Source: Sva-07 sp963828415
Lineage (GTDB): Bacteria > Actinomycetota > Acidimicrobiia > Acidimicrobiales > Ilumatobacteraceae
DNA length: 64,000 nucleotides
NCBI GenBank assembly: GCA_963828415.1
Contig: CAWHEI010000015.1
Span: 1 to 64,000, forward strand
Reading direction: 5' to 3'
Positions within the stretch are counted from its first letter, which is position 1. The number at the start of each line of letters is the position of its first letter. The translations under genes and the position numbers were made by a program. The notes beneath the pieces were generated by a model, which worked only from the letters and a program-made list of their open reading frames with translations, searched no databases and was not told where the DNA came from. Shown piece by piece: positions 55,380 to 62,946 of this stretch.

Positions 55380-57119
55380 TCAGCCGAGGTCTTCCCAACC
55401 GACCAGTGAGAACGTGCTGATCAGCCGGTGCTCGAGACTCGTCGGCAGTCGGTTCGTCTTGGAGCATGCGACCAGCGACAGGGTCTCGCCACCGATGCGA
55501 CGAGTGGTACCCAGGATGTCATTGGCGTACTTGCTCGTGATGAACTCCGCCACCATCCGATACCGGTACTGGCGCTGGTCCGCCGTGAGGACGATCAAGT
55601 CGTCGCCGCCGCGCAACAAGTGCTGGTTGCGGTACGGCCCACCGTGCTCGGTGCGGTGACCGAACAACACGGAGTTCCCGCCTTGGCCGACGAGGCCCGT
55701 CCCCGTCCAGTGCCACGTGTGGCCGGCGTCGACCACCCGCTTCGCGTCGCCGTCGTACACCCAGTGGGTGACGCCGATACGGGGGATGCTGATCAGCCAC
55801 GGGATCGGACCCCCTGGAGGTGGAGGATTCGTCGGAGGCCCGATGACCGCGGGCTCCGGACTCCCGGTGAACCAGCCCATCACGTCACAGATGATGTGCG
55901 CCGCACCGTACGAATAGCAGGCAACGCCGACGTTGCTGATTCGACAGATGGCGTGGTTCGCCACGGTCTGTCCAGTCCCGGTGACGTTGAGGTTGGAGAC
56001 TTCACGACGCGGCGTCTGTGCCGCATACACCGTGAAGAACCCTGCGTCGACCGTGCTCGCCACCGTCAGGTTCATGGCGATCGCTTGCGCTCGAGTGTTG
56101 ATCGGCGCTGGGAGGCCGAACTGCTTGGTACCGCCGTGCCAGGAACGCATCTTCTCGCGTCGGGTGTCGAGCATCCGGGTCGGGGTGATCGGCACGAAGA
56201 GGCCGTCTGACGACGTGCCGCTCTGCGTGGCACCGGTCATGTACCCGACGACGTCGAACAACAGGTGAGCCCCGCAGAAGTTGTACAGGTCGACGCCGAC
56301 CGCGCCTCCTTCGGCCCCGATCCTGGTGATCACGCCGACGGCTCTCGTTTCACCTGCGCCGACGTTCAGGTTGGAGGTGTCGGGCACGCCGCTGCCACGC
56401 GGGAACGCCGTCACGTACCCGGCGGCGCCGGCGGTGACCGCCGTCAAGGTCCCGACCACCGCAGTGGCGTCGGAGGGGACCAGGCCGTTGAGGTTGACGC
56501 GAGAGATCGAGCCGAGACCGGGCTGGGGGCCCGAGCGCGTGTCGAGCGCACGTACCGCCGACGGGAACGCAACGAGGCGCCCGGCTCGCACCGGGGCCGC
56601 CGTGGGGCGGTAGACGCCGATCAGGTCGACGATCAGGTCACAGCCGACGTAGGACACGAGGTCGACGGCGCCCGCCCCGAGCTTGATCGTGACCAGGTTG
56701 GCCACCGCACCGTCGAACGCCGACATGTTGAGACTCGACGTGTCCGGAAGCGGTTCGCCCGCCGGGAACACGGTGACGAAGTTCCATCCAGCGCCCCGGC
56801 TGACCGCCGTGACGCTGAGCACTGCGGCAACCGCATCGGTGGGCACCCCGGGTTGGTTCGTGATACCGATGCGAATCCACTTGTCACCGAGGCGTTGGTA
56901 TCCGAAGCCGGCAGGCGCTCCCGGCCGGTTTCGGGTGTCGCACAGACGTCGTTGTTCGACCACTTCGAAGAAGCTGGCCCCCGGTTCGACGGCGTGGGCC
57001 TGCCCGGACAGCAACGTGGCACCAGCAACTGCCCCCGCAGTACCGGCGAGCAGAGCGCGACGGCCGAACGGTCGCGAGGAGACGCTGCCACTCGACGACT
57101 GCTCGGCCGACGTCGCCAT
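55380..57119 (-). CDS. Tat-exported protein with surface repeats and a C-terminal sortase domain
   Basis: 579 aa from ATG 57119. A twin-arginine signal (FGRRALLAGTAGAVAGATLL) is followed by three repeats of about 130 residues, each opening with an arginine landmark (RRLCDTRNRPG, VRALDTRSGPQ, TRMLDTRREKM) and containing NLNV(T/G) strands, a repeat seen in surface proteins of Acidimicrobiia. After a proline-rich linker comes a sortase domain: FGHRTEHGG (His ~485), LVACSKTNRLP (Cys ~550) and SLEHRLIS (Arg ~565). Sortases usually anchor by an N-terminal helix and lack such repeats, so the architecture is odd. It could cross-link or release surface proteins. Precedes the tRNA-Thr gene. Confidence 0.82.
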   Translation of the reverse strand: MATSAEQSSSGSVSSRPFGRRALLAGTAGAVAGATLLSGQAHAVEPGASFFEVVEQRRLCDTRNRPGAPAGFGYQRLGDKWIRIGITNQPGVPTDAVAAVLSVTAVSRGAGWNFVTVFPAGEPLPDTSSLNMSAFDGAVANLVTIKLGAGAVDLVSYVGCDLIVDLIGVYRPTAAPVRAGRLVAFPSAVRALDTRSGPQPGLGSISRVNLNGLVPSDATAVVGTLTAVTAGAAGYVTAFPRGSGVPDTSNLNVGAGETRAVGVITRIGAEGGAVGVDLYNFCGAHLLFDVVGYMTGATQSGTSSDGLFVPITPTRMLDTRREKMRSWHGGTKQFGLPAPINTRAQAIAMNLTVASTVDAGFFTVYAAQTPRREVSNLNVTGTGQTVANHAICRISNVGVACYSYGAAHIICDVMGWFTGSPEPAVIGPPTNPPPPGGPIPWLISIPRIGVTHWVYDGDAKRVVDAGHTWHWTGTGLVGQGGNSVLFGHRTEHGGPYRNQHLLRGGDDLIVLTADQRQYRYRMVAEFITSKYANDILGTTRRIGGETLSLVACSKTNRLPTSLEHRLISTFSLVGWEDLG

Positions 57120-57143
57120 GTCGCGGTGGCCCATCAGAACAAA

Positions 57144-58112
57144 TTACGGCAGGTCATGACGCAGCCTCGAGACCTCGTACAAAGCAATCGCCGCTGCGGT
57201 GGAAACATTCAGCGAACTGACTCGACCCGCCATCGGGATGCTCACGATCGAGTCGCATCGCTCGCGCACCAGCCGCGAGAGGCCGGCGCCCTCGGCGCCG
57301 AGCACCACGCAGATCGGCTCGGTGGCGAGCGGCCCGATTTCGTAGAGCGACCGATCGGCTCCGTCGTCGAGGCCGACCACCCAGACGCCGCGCTCGGAGA
57401 GCTGTCTGAGCGCAGCGGGAAGACCCGGAACAAGGGCCATCGGCACGTACTCGACCGCGCCCGCGGACGCCTTGGCGACCGTGGGCGTGACGTGGACCGA
57501 GCGGTGGCGGGGCAGCAGCACGCCGCTCACACCCGCCCCGTCGCAACTCCTGATGATCGCGCCGAGGTTGCCGGGATCGGTGACGCCGTCGACGGCGACC
57601 AGGAACGGCGCCGCGGTTCCTTTGCCGCCCCGCGCGCCCATCAGATCACCGAGGTCGGCCTCCGGAATCTCTGCGGCATGCGCCAACACGCCTTGAGGAG
57701 CTTCGCTGCGCGCTTCGCGTTCGAGCCGGGCCCGGGCCACGTGGAGCAGCGGCACACGTCGGGCCGCCGCGATCTCGACGATGTCCGCGACGCCGGGGTC
57801 GCCTTCGAGTTCGGCGCTGATCCAGATCTCGTGGACTTTGCGCCGCTCGGCGATCAGCAGTTCGCGCACCGCTTGACGACCCTCGACCTGACGTCCACCG
57901 AGTCCCTTGGCTGCCCCAGCAGAACCTCCCGGGCGCGCAGGACCACGCGACGGGCCGGCGGATCCACGGCTCGTTCCAGATCTGCTGGTCGGCTTCGATC
58001 CTGGCTTGCCGCTGCGGCCGGCAGGCTTTCCGCCGGGCTTTCCGCCGGGCTTGCCGGACGACGCACCTTTCGAGTTGGCGCTCCGTCGACCGGACGGTGG
58101 GCGTCCGCTCAC
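57144..58112 (-). CDS. rlmB: 23S rRNA (guanosine-2'-O-)-methyltransferase RlmB-like (TrmH family)
   Basis: About 322 aa from GTG 58112, the start that overlaps the ispF stop (GTGA). A disordered Gly/Lys/Pro-rich N-terminus is followed by a substrate-binding L30e-like domain (VEGRQAVRELLIAERRKV) and a SpoU knot: motif 1 GVTDPGNLGAIIRS, motif 2 VVLGAEGAGLSRL, motif 3 SIPMAGRVSSLNVSTAAAIA. It methylates G2251 of 23S rRNA in model bacteria. In mycobacteria the related gene follows ispF and cysS; here cysS is absent between them. Confidence 0.92.
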   Translation of the reverse strand: MSGRPPSGRRSANSKGASSGKPGGKPGGKPAGRSGKPGSKPTSRSGTSRGSAGPSRGPARPGGSAGAAKGLGGRQVEGRQAVRELLIAERRKVHEIWISAELEGDPGVADIVEIAAARRVPLLHVARARLEREARSEAPQGVLAHAAEIPEADLGDLMGARGGKGTAAPFLVAVDGVTDPGNLGAIIRSCDGAGVSGVLLPRHRSVHVTPTVAKASAGAVEYVPMALVPGLPAALRQLSERGVWVVGLDDGADRSLYEIGPLATEPICVVLGAEGAGLSRLVRERCDSIVSIPMAGRVSSLNVSTAAAIALYEVSRLRHDLP

Positions 58113-58612
58113 GTCGCCACCGTCCCGGGTGCACGATGGATGAGCGCGGTGGCGAAGCACACGACACCCTCGGCTCGCCCGATGGCCCCGAGCTGTTCGG
58201 CACGATTGCCTTTCACGGTGACCGGAGCGCCGACTGCTGCGGTGAGGTTCCGTTGCATCTCGTCACGGTACGGGGCGATCTTCGGCTGTTCGCAGACGAT
58301 CGCGCAATCGACGTTCGACGCCCGCCAGCCGTCCTCGGCGAGCATGGCGGTGACATGGCGGAGCAGCGCCATCGAGTCGGCACCGCGCCAGCGATCGTCG
58401 GTGTCGGGGAAATGCATCCCGATGTCGCCGAGCCCGGCAGCACCGAGCAACGCATCGGCACAGGCGTGAGCGACGGCATCGGCGTCGCTGTGGCCTTCGA
58501 GTCCGATCACGCCGTCGAAGTGGCATCCACCGAGCACCATCACCCGCCCGGGGTCGGTGCTGAATCGATGGACATCGAAACCTTGGCCGACTCGAAATTC
58601 GGGAATGGTCAC
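58109..58612 (-). CDS. ispF: 2-C-methyl-D-erythritol 2,4-cyclodiphosphate synthase
   Basis: 167 aa from GTG 58612, whose first bases overlap the ispD stop. Fifth step of the MEP isoprenoid pathway. Zinc ligands are visible as D13 and H15 in GFDVHRF and H41 in LEGHSDADA; the ring-closing end is VKGNRAEQLGAIGRAEGV. Trimeric cyclase; overlaps rlmB by GTGA. Confidence 0.96.
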   Translation of the reverse strand: MTIPEFRVGQGFDVHRFSTDPGRVMVLGGCHFDGVIGLEGHSDADAVAHACADALLGAAGLGDIGMHFPDTDDRWRGADSMALLRHVTAMLAEDGWRASNVDCAIVCEQPKIAPYRDEMQRNLTAAVGAPVTVKGNRAEQLGAIGRAEGVVCFATALIHRAPGTVAT

Positions 58613-59292
58613 CGGTGGTCTCCTTCGTGGTCGTTCGCGATCTGATCGCGGGCCCACACGAGATCGTCGAGCACGGTGATCTTGCGGTTGGCCATCTCTC
58701 CGTCGACGACCGCCACCACGCCGCCGAGACCCTCGACCAACGCCGCATCGTCGGTGGCGTCGCTGCCCGATTCGTGAGCCGCCCGCAGGACACCGGCGCG
58801 AAACGCCTGCGGTGTCTGGACCGCGACGAGCGACGCACGGTCGGGCGTCGACACGACGACCCCGTCGGCCACGATCTTGATCGTGTCGGCCACGGCGACC
58901 GCCGGAATCGCCCCGTCGGCTCCGTCGCGGACAGCGGCAATCGCACGCTGGTAGAGCTCGACGGTCGCCAGCGGGCGAGCGGCGTCGTGCACGCAGATGA
59001 TCGTGGCATCGGGTGGCACCGCAGCCAGGCCGGCGCGGACCGAATCGCTGCGTGTGGCTCCCCCAGCGATCGCCCCTTCGCGTTCGGCGTCGTCGGGCGG
59101 CACCACCACGACGACCCCGTCGGACGCCTCACGAGCAATGGCGACCGATCGATCGATCACCCGGACCTCGCCGAGCGCCTCGTACTGCTTGGCCAGTCCG
59201 AACCGTCGACCACTGCCTCCACCGACCACGATCGTCCATATCTGCTCGGCAGCGGGCACACCGGCGCAGGGTAGTACCGTGACCGATGTCAT
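58609..59292 (-). CDS. ispD: 2-C-methyl-D-erythritol 4-phosphate cytidylyltransferase
   Basis: 227 aa. Transfers CMP to MEP in the MEP pathway. Signatures: GGGSGRRFGLAKQYE (nucleotide loop with Arg and Lys), VHDAARP, VQTPQAFR and DATDDAALVEGLGG. The start codon lies on the opposite strand of the Crp gene start (shared CATG), so the divergent promoters overlap the coding starts; GTG 59259 is an alternative. In other actinobacteria carD precedes ispD; here a Crp-family regulator is in that place on the other strand. Confidence 0.95.
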   Translation of the reverse strand: MTSVTVLPCAGVPAAEQIWTIVVGGGSGRRFGLAKQYEALGEVRVIDRSVAIAREASDGVVVVVPPDDAEREGAIAGGATRSDSVRAGLAAVPPDATIICVHDAARPLATVELYQRAIAAVRDGADGAIPAVAVADTIKIVADGVVVSTPDRASLVAVQTPQAFRAGVLRAAHESGSDATDDAALVEGLGGVVAVVDGEMANRKITVLDDLVWARDQIANDHEGDHR

Positions 59293-59953
59293 GGCTCACG
59301 AAGAGATCCTCGCCCGAACCAACTTCTTCGCCGATGCCACTCCGGACGCGCTCGACGCTGTTGCCAAGTCCGGCCACGAGCTGCACCTGATCCGCGGCGA
59401 CGTGTTGTTCAACGAGGGCGATCCACCTGAATCGCTGTATCTCGTGCTGAGCGGTCGGCTGGCGATCGCTCTGGCGAACCCGATCGACAAACGCGAGAGC
59501 GTGGTTGCCTTGATGGAGAGCGGAGACCTCTTCGGCGAGATGGGCATGCTCGACGACGGCCCTCGTTCGGCGATGGCCCGAGCGCTCGAGCCCACCACCG
59601 TGCTGTCGATTCCCTACGCCCAGGTACTCGCGATGTTCGACGAGAATCCGAAGCTGCTGTGGAACGTGGCGCGCCTGTTGGCGCAACGCATGCGCGTCAC
59701 CGACGAGGCGCTGGCCGACTCGGTGTTCCTCGACGTCACCGGGCGCACGGCGAAGCGTCTCCTCGAGCTGGCCGACGGCACCGACGAGTTCACGCTGCCG
59801 GTCACCCAGGAGGAACTCGCCGGGATGGTGGGTGCTTCCCGCGAACGGGTGAACAAGGCCATCGCGAGCTTCATCCGCCTCGGCTGGCTCGAGCAGAACG
59901 ACCGCACCTACCGCATCACCCAGCGCGACCGCCTCGAGCTCCGCGCCCGCTGA
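59279..59953 (+). CDS. Crp/Fnr family transcriptional regulator
   Basis: About 224 aa from GTG 59279; ATG 59291 is an alternative. The cyclic-nucleotide-binding domain has RGDVLFNEGDPPESLYLVLS and GDLFGEMGMLDDGPRSAMAR, including the Arg and Ser that contact cAMP in Crp-like proteins. The C-terminal winged helix has TQEELAGMVGASRERVNKAI. This resembles actinobacterial GlxR/Crp. Ends directly at the left arm of a perfect inverted repeat. Divergent from, and overlapping the start of, ispD. Confidence 0.92.
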   Translation: MTDVMAHEEILARTNFFADATPDALDAVAKSGHELHLIRGDVLFNEGDPPESLYLVLSGRLAIALANPIDKRESVVALMESGDLFGEMGMLDDGPRSAMARALEPTTVLSIPYAQVLAMFDENPKLLWNVARLLAQRMRVTDEALADSVFLDVTGRTAKRLLELADGTDEFTLPVTQEELAGMVGASRERVNKAIASFIRLGWLEQNDRTYRITQRDRLELRAR

Positions 59954-60033
59954 TTACAACAGGGGTCAGACCCGCGATGTAATCGCTTGCGTTGTCGCCC
60001 CGGATTACATCGCGGGTCTGACCCCTGTTGTAA
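59954..60033. repeat. Perfect 31-bp inverted repeat between convergent stop codons
   Basis: Left arm 59954-59984 (TTACAACAGGGGTCAGACCC...) and right arm 60003-60033 are exact complements around an 18-base loop. It fills the whole gap between the stop of the Crp gene and the stop of the dienelactone hydrolase gene. It carries a GGGGTCAGACCC core shared with 27003-27048. It would form a very stable hairpin in both RNAs and probably ends both transcripts. Confidence 0.93.
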
Positions 60034-60699
60034 CTACGAGGTGAGCCAGGTGTGGGCGCGTTGGAAGGCGTCCGCGGCGTCGGCCGGGCGGTGTGCCGGA
60101 CGCTCGGGTGCGTGGGCGAATCCGTGCTCGGCGTCGGGGTAGCGCACCACGTTCACGCCGGCGGCTTCGAGCGCGACGACATCGGCCGGCGGTGTGTAGC
60201 TGTCGAGTTCACCGATGATCGCCAGCACCCGACCGGGATGGCCGGCCGCAAGGTGGTCGAGCGGTTCGCCCTGGCCAGGACCCTTCCACGCATCGGGCAA
60301 CTGGATCATCCCGTAGAAGCTGGCGATCTTCGCGAACCGGTCACTGCGCGCCGCCTTGAAGCAGTACATGCCGCCCATGCAGAAGCCGAGCAGGCCGACC
60401 CGTTCGCACCCGGTCGCGTCGGCCGCCTCGACGAGATCGCGAAGGTGGACGTCGTCGTCGAGGTTCGGCACGGCAGCGAACCTCGGCTCGACGTCGTCAC
60501 CGAGCTCGAGACCGGGGAACGGCTCGACCGCGACCACGTTCATCGACCACACCGACGACAGGCGTCCGACCATGTCGTCGAACAGCGGTCGCAGACCGAA
60601 GATGTCCGGTGCGATCACCAGGCCCATCGTCGCGACGTCGTCGGTGTCGGACGGCTCGGCGATCTCGGCCGCGGTCCCGGATGGCAACGTGATGCGCAT
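60034..60699 (-). CDS. Dienelactone hydrolase family protein
   Basis: 221 aa, alpha/beta-hydrolase. The catalytic triad is visible: Cys107 in GFCMGG (cysteine nucleophile elbow of the family), Asp166 in GELDSYTPP and His192 in DAEHGFAHAP. Family members open dienelactones in chloroaromatic degradation or act as general carboxyl esterases; the native substrate is unknown. Its start is 10 bases past the stop of the luciferase-like oxidoreductase gene on the same strand, so the two may be co-expressed. Confidence 0.9.
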   Translation of the reverse strand: MRITLPSGTAAEIAEPSDTDDVATMGLVIAPDIFGLRPLFDDMVGRLSSVWSMNVVAVEPFPGLELGDDVEPRFAAVPNLDDDVHLRDLVEAADATGCERVGLLGFCMGGMYCFKAARSDRFAKIASFYGMIQLPDAWKGPGQGEPLDHLAAGHPGRVLAIIGELDSYTPPADVVALEAAGVNVVRYPDAEHGFAHAPERPAHRPADAADAFQRAHTWLTS

Positions 60700-60709
60700 C
60701 GACTCGAAC

Positions 60710-61708
60710 CTAGTTGCGAGCGAAGGTGTCGATCATCAGCCGAACGTCGTCGGCGAGCGGATAGAGGATCGGACAGGTGCAGCCCGACGCCACGTACTCG
60801 TCGACCTTCGCACGCACCTCGTCAGGCGTGCCCGACGCGGTGATCATCTGCACGATCTCGTCGGGAACGAGCTTGCTCGCCGCCACCACCTGATCGTGCG
60901 TGGCCGGCCAGGTGAGGACCTCACCGATCTCGTCGAGCAGCGCTTGGGGAACACCCGACGCCTTCATGATGTGGGGCTGCTGGCCGAGATACTGCGTCAC
61001 GAGCAGACGGGCGCCGTCGAGCGCCGCATCTCGATCCTCGTCGACGGAGCACACGACGAGCTGTGGCCGGTCGATGTCGTCGAGCGTGCGCCCGACCTTT
61101 GCCGCGCCGCGCTGGAGCGCCTCGAGTGCACCGACGTTGTAGCTCGGTGACACGAGGTAGTTCAGGACGGCGCCGTCGGCGATCTCGCCGGTGAGTTCCA
61201 TCATCTGCATGCCGGTGGCTCCGATGTAGATCGGGACGTCCTTCGGGCGGCGCTCCTGGTACACGTAGTCGAGTTCGACACCGTCGAGCTGCACATGGAA
61301 GCCGTCGATCGACACGGTTTCGTTGTTCAGCAGGCCTCGCACGGCGTCGACGACCTCACGCATCACCTTCAACGGACGGGCCCGATCGATGCCCACCTTC
61401 GCCGCGAGCGGATCCCACCAGGCGCCGAGCCCGCAGATCATCCGACCCGGAGCGAGGTCGTCGAGCGTCGAGAACGTCGAGGCGAGTCGCGCCGCATTGC
61501 GGGTCCAGATGTCGATGACCCCCGAGCCGATCTTGATCCGATCGGTGTTCGCAGCAAACGCCGCCATCGGCACCACCGCATCACGAACCAATCGGCTGTC
61601 GGCCTGCCAGACGGCGTCGAAGCCCTTGGCCTCGGCGTACTGGACGAGTTCGATGCCCTGGCGGATGTCGTGGGCGTCCTGGAGATACAGCGCAACCGGA
61701 TACGTCAT
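60710..61708 (-). CDS. LLM class F420-dependent oxidoreductase
   Basis: 332 aa from ATG 61708 (an upstream ATG at 61744 adds unconserved residues). Luciferase-like TIM barrel; family signatures are FDAVWQADSRLVRDAVV, IKIGSGVIDIWTRNA, LDDLAPGRMICGLGAWWDP and DVPIYIGATGMQMMEL. Actinobacterial members of this group usually use deazaflavin F420. Reaction unknown. Forms a minus-strand pair with the dienelactone hydrolase and is divergent from the ABC permeases. Confidence 0.9.
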   Translation of the reverse strand: MTYPVALYLQDAHDIRQGIELVQYAEAKGFDAVWQADSRLVRDAVVPMAAFAANTDRIKIGSGVIDIWTRNAARLASTFSTLDDLAPGRMICGLGAWWDPLAAKVGIDRARPLKVMREVVDAVRGLLNNETVSIDGFHVQLDGVELDYVYQERRPKDVPIYIGATGMQMMELTGEIADGAVLNYLVSPSYNVGALEALQRGAAKVGRTLDDIDRPQLVVCSVDEDRDAALDGARLLVTQYLGQQPHIMKASGVPQALLDEIGEVLTWPATHDQVVAASKLVPDEIVQMITASGTPDEVRAKVDEYVASGCTCPILYPLADDVRLMIDTFARN

Positions 61709-61800
61709 GAGCGCAGCTTCCCACGGCGCGCACGACGTCGCCAACGACGGGCGCTTCGACCGGATCGTCGCTAGCGTCCTGCGACGAGGTCCCCCCGACG

Positions 61801-62946
61801 ATGTTTCTCGCTTTCAAGGAAATGGCACGCGCCAAGGTGCGCTTCGCGCTGCTGATCGCAGCGATCGCGCTCCTGGTGTTCCTGATCCTGTTCCAGCAGT
61901 CGCTGCAGAACGGGCTGATCACCGGCTTCATCGGGGCGATCCGCGAGCAGAACGCACCGGTGCTCGTCTACAGCGTCGACGGCCAGCGCGTGCTCCAGGG
62001 CAGCGTGATCACCCCCGACATGGAGGCCGACATCCTCGCCGCGCCCGGCACCGGCGAGGCCGGCCCGATCGGACAGGGCACGTTCACCGGCCTGCCGAGC
62101 GGCAACGCCGACGGCGAGACGTTCGACACCACGTTGATCGGCTACGAACTCGGCCCCGACGGCAACGGGATCGGCGCGCCGACCACGGTCGTCGAGGGTC
62201 GCCTGCCGACCGCCGCCAACGAGGGCGTCGTGAGCGACGCCGACGTCCAGCTCGGCTACGGCATCGACGACACCGTCACGCTCCTGCCGGGTGGCAAGGA
62301 GATCACCATCGTCGGCGTGGCCGAGAACGCTCAGCTCAACGTGTCGCCGACCCTCTTCGTCTCGTACGACACCTACCTCGATGCGGTCAAGAGCGTGAAC
62401 CCGGATGCCGGCACGCCGTTACCCAACGTGCTCGGGGTGATCCCCGCCGACGGCTTCACCCCCGACGAAGCGGTCGCCTCGATCAACGAGCAGTCACTGG
62501 CGCTCGACGCCTTGACCAAGGAGGATGCGGCGGCGGAGACGCCGGGTGTCGCCCAGGTGCAGCAGTCGTTCAACATCATCTTCCTGCTCTACGGCCTGGT
62601 GGTGCCGTGCGTGACCGGCCTGTTCTTCCTGATCGTCACGTTCCAGAAGGCCAACTCGCTCACCTTGCTGCGGGCGATCGGCGCGCCCGCGGGCCGCCTG
62701 GTGTCATCGCTGTTGATCCAGGTGGTGGTGATCATCGGCGTCGGTCTGCTGATCGGCACGCTGCTCTACTACCCCGTGTCGCAGCAGGCGTTGGGAGGTA
62801 TCGCGCTCCAGTTCGAGACCGCTGCGGTGATCTTCTGGTCCGTGCTGCTGCTGTCGCTCGGCGTACTGAGTTCGCTCGTCGCAGCTCGACGCGTGCTGAA
62901 GATCGATCCGATCGAAGCGACGACCGGTCAAGGGGTGGGGTCATGA
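61801..62946 (+). CDS. ABC transporter permease (FtsX/MacB-type)
   Basis: 381 aa. One N-terminal helix (FALLIAAIALLVFLILF), a ~240-residue extracytoplasmic domain, then three C-terminal helices: the FtsX-like arrangement. Signatures are FQQSLQNGLITGF after the first helix, TLLRAIGAPAGRLVSSLLIQ and ARRVLKIDPIEATTG at the end. Members act with an ABC ATPase in mechanotransmission or export of lipids and peptides. No ATPase is inside the window; the downstream half of the operon may carry it. The stop overlaps the next permease start. Confidence 0.9.
   Translation: MFLAFKEMARAKVRFALLIAAIALLVFLILFQQSLQNGLITGFIGAIREQNAPVLVYSVDGQRVLQGSVITPDMEADILAAPGTGEAGPIGQGTFTGLPSGNADGETFDTTLIGYELGPDGNGIGAPTTVVEGRLPTAANEGVVSDADVQLGYGIDDTVTLLPGGKEITIVGVAENAQLNVSPTLFVSYDTYLDAVKSVNPDAGTPLPNVLGVIPADGFTPDEAVASINEQSLALDALTKEDAAAETPGVAQVQQSFNIIFLLYGLVVPCVTGLFFLIVTFQKANSLTLLRAIGAPAGRLVSSLLIQVVVIIGVGLLIGTLLYYPVSQQALGGIALQFETAAVIFWSVLLLSLGVLSSLVAARRVLKIDPIEATTGQGVGS

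Noticed and set aside
59279..59953. Calling the Crp-family gene glxR or crp
   Set aside because: Domain architecture fits, but orthology cannot be decided from this sequence alone, so no symbol was given.
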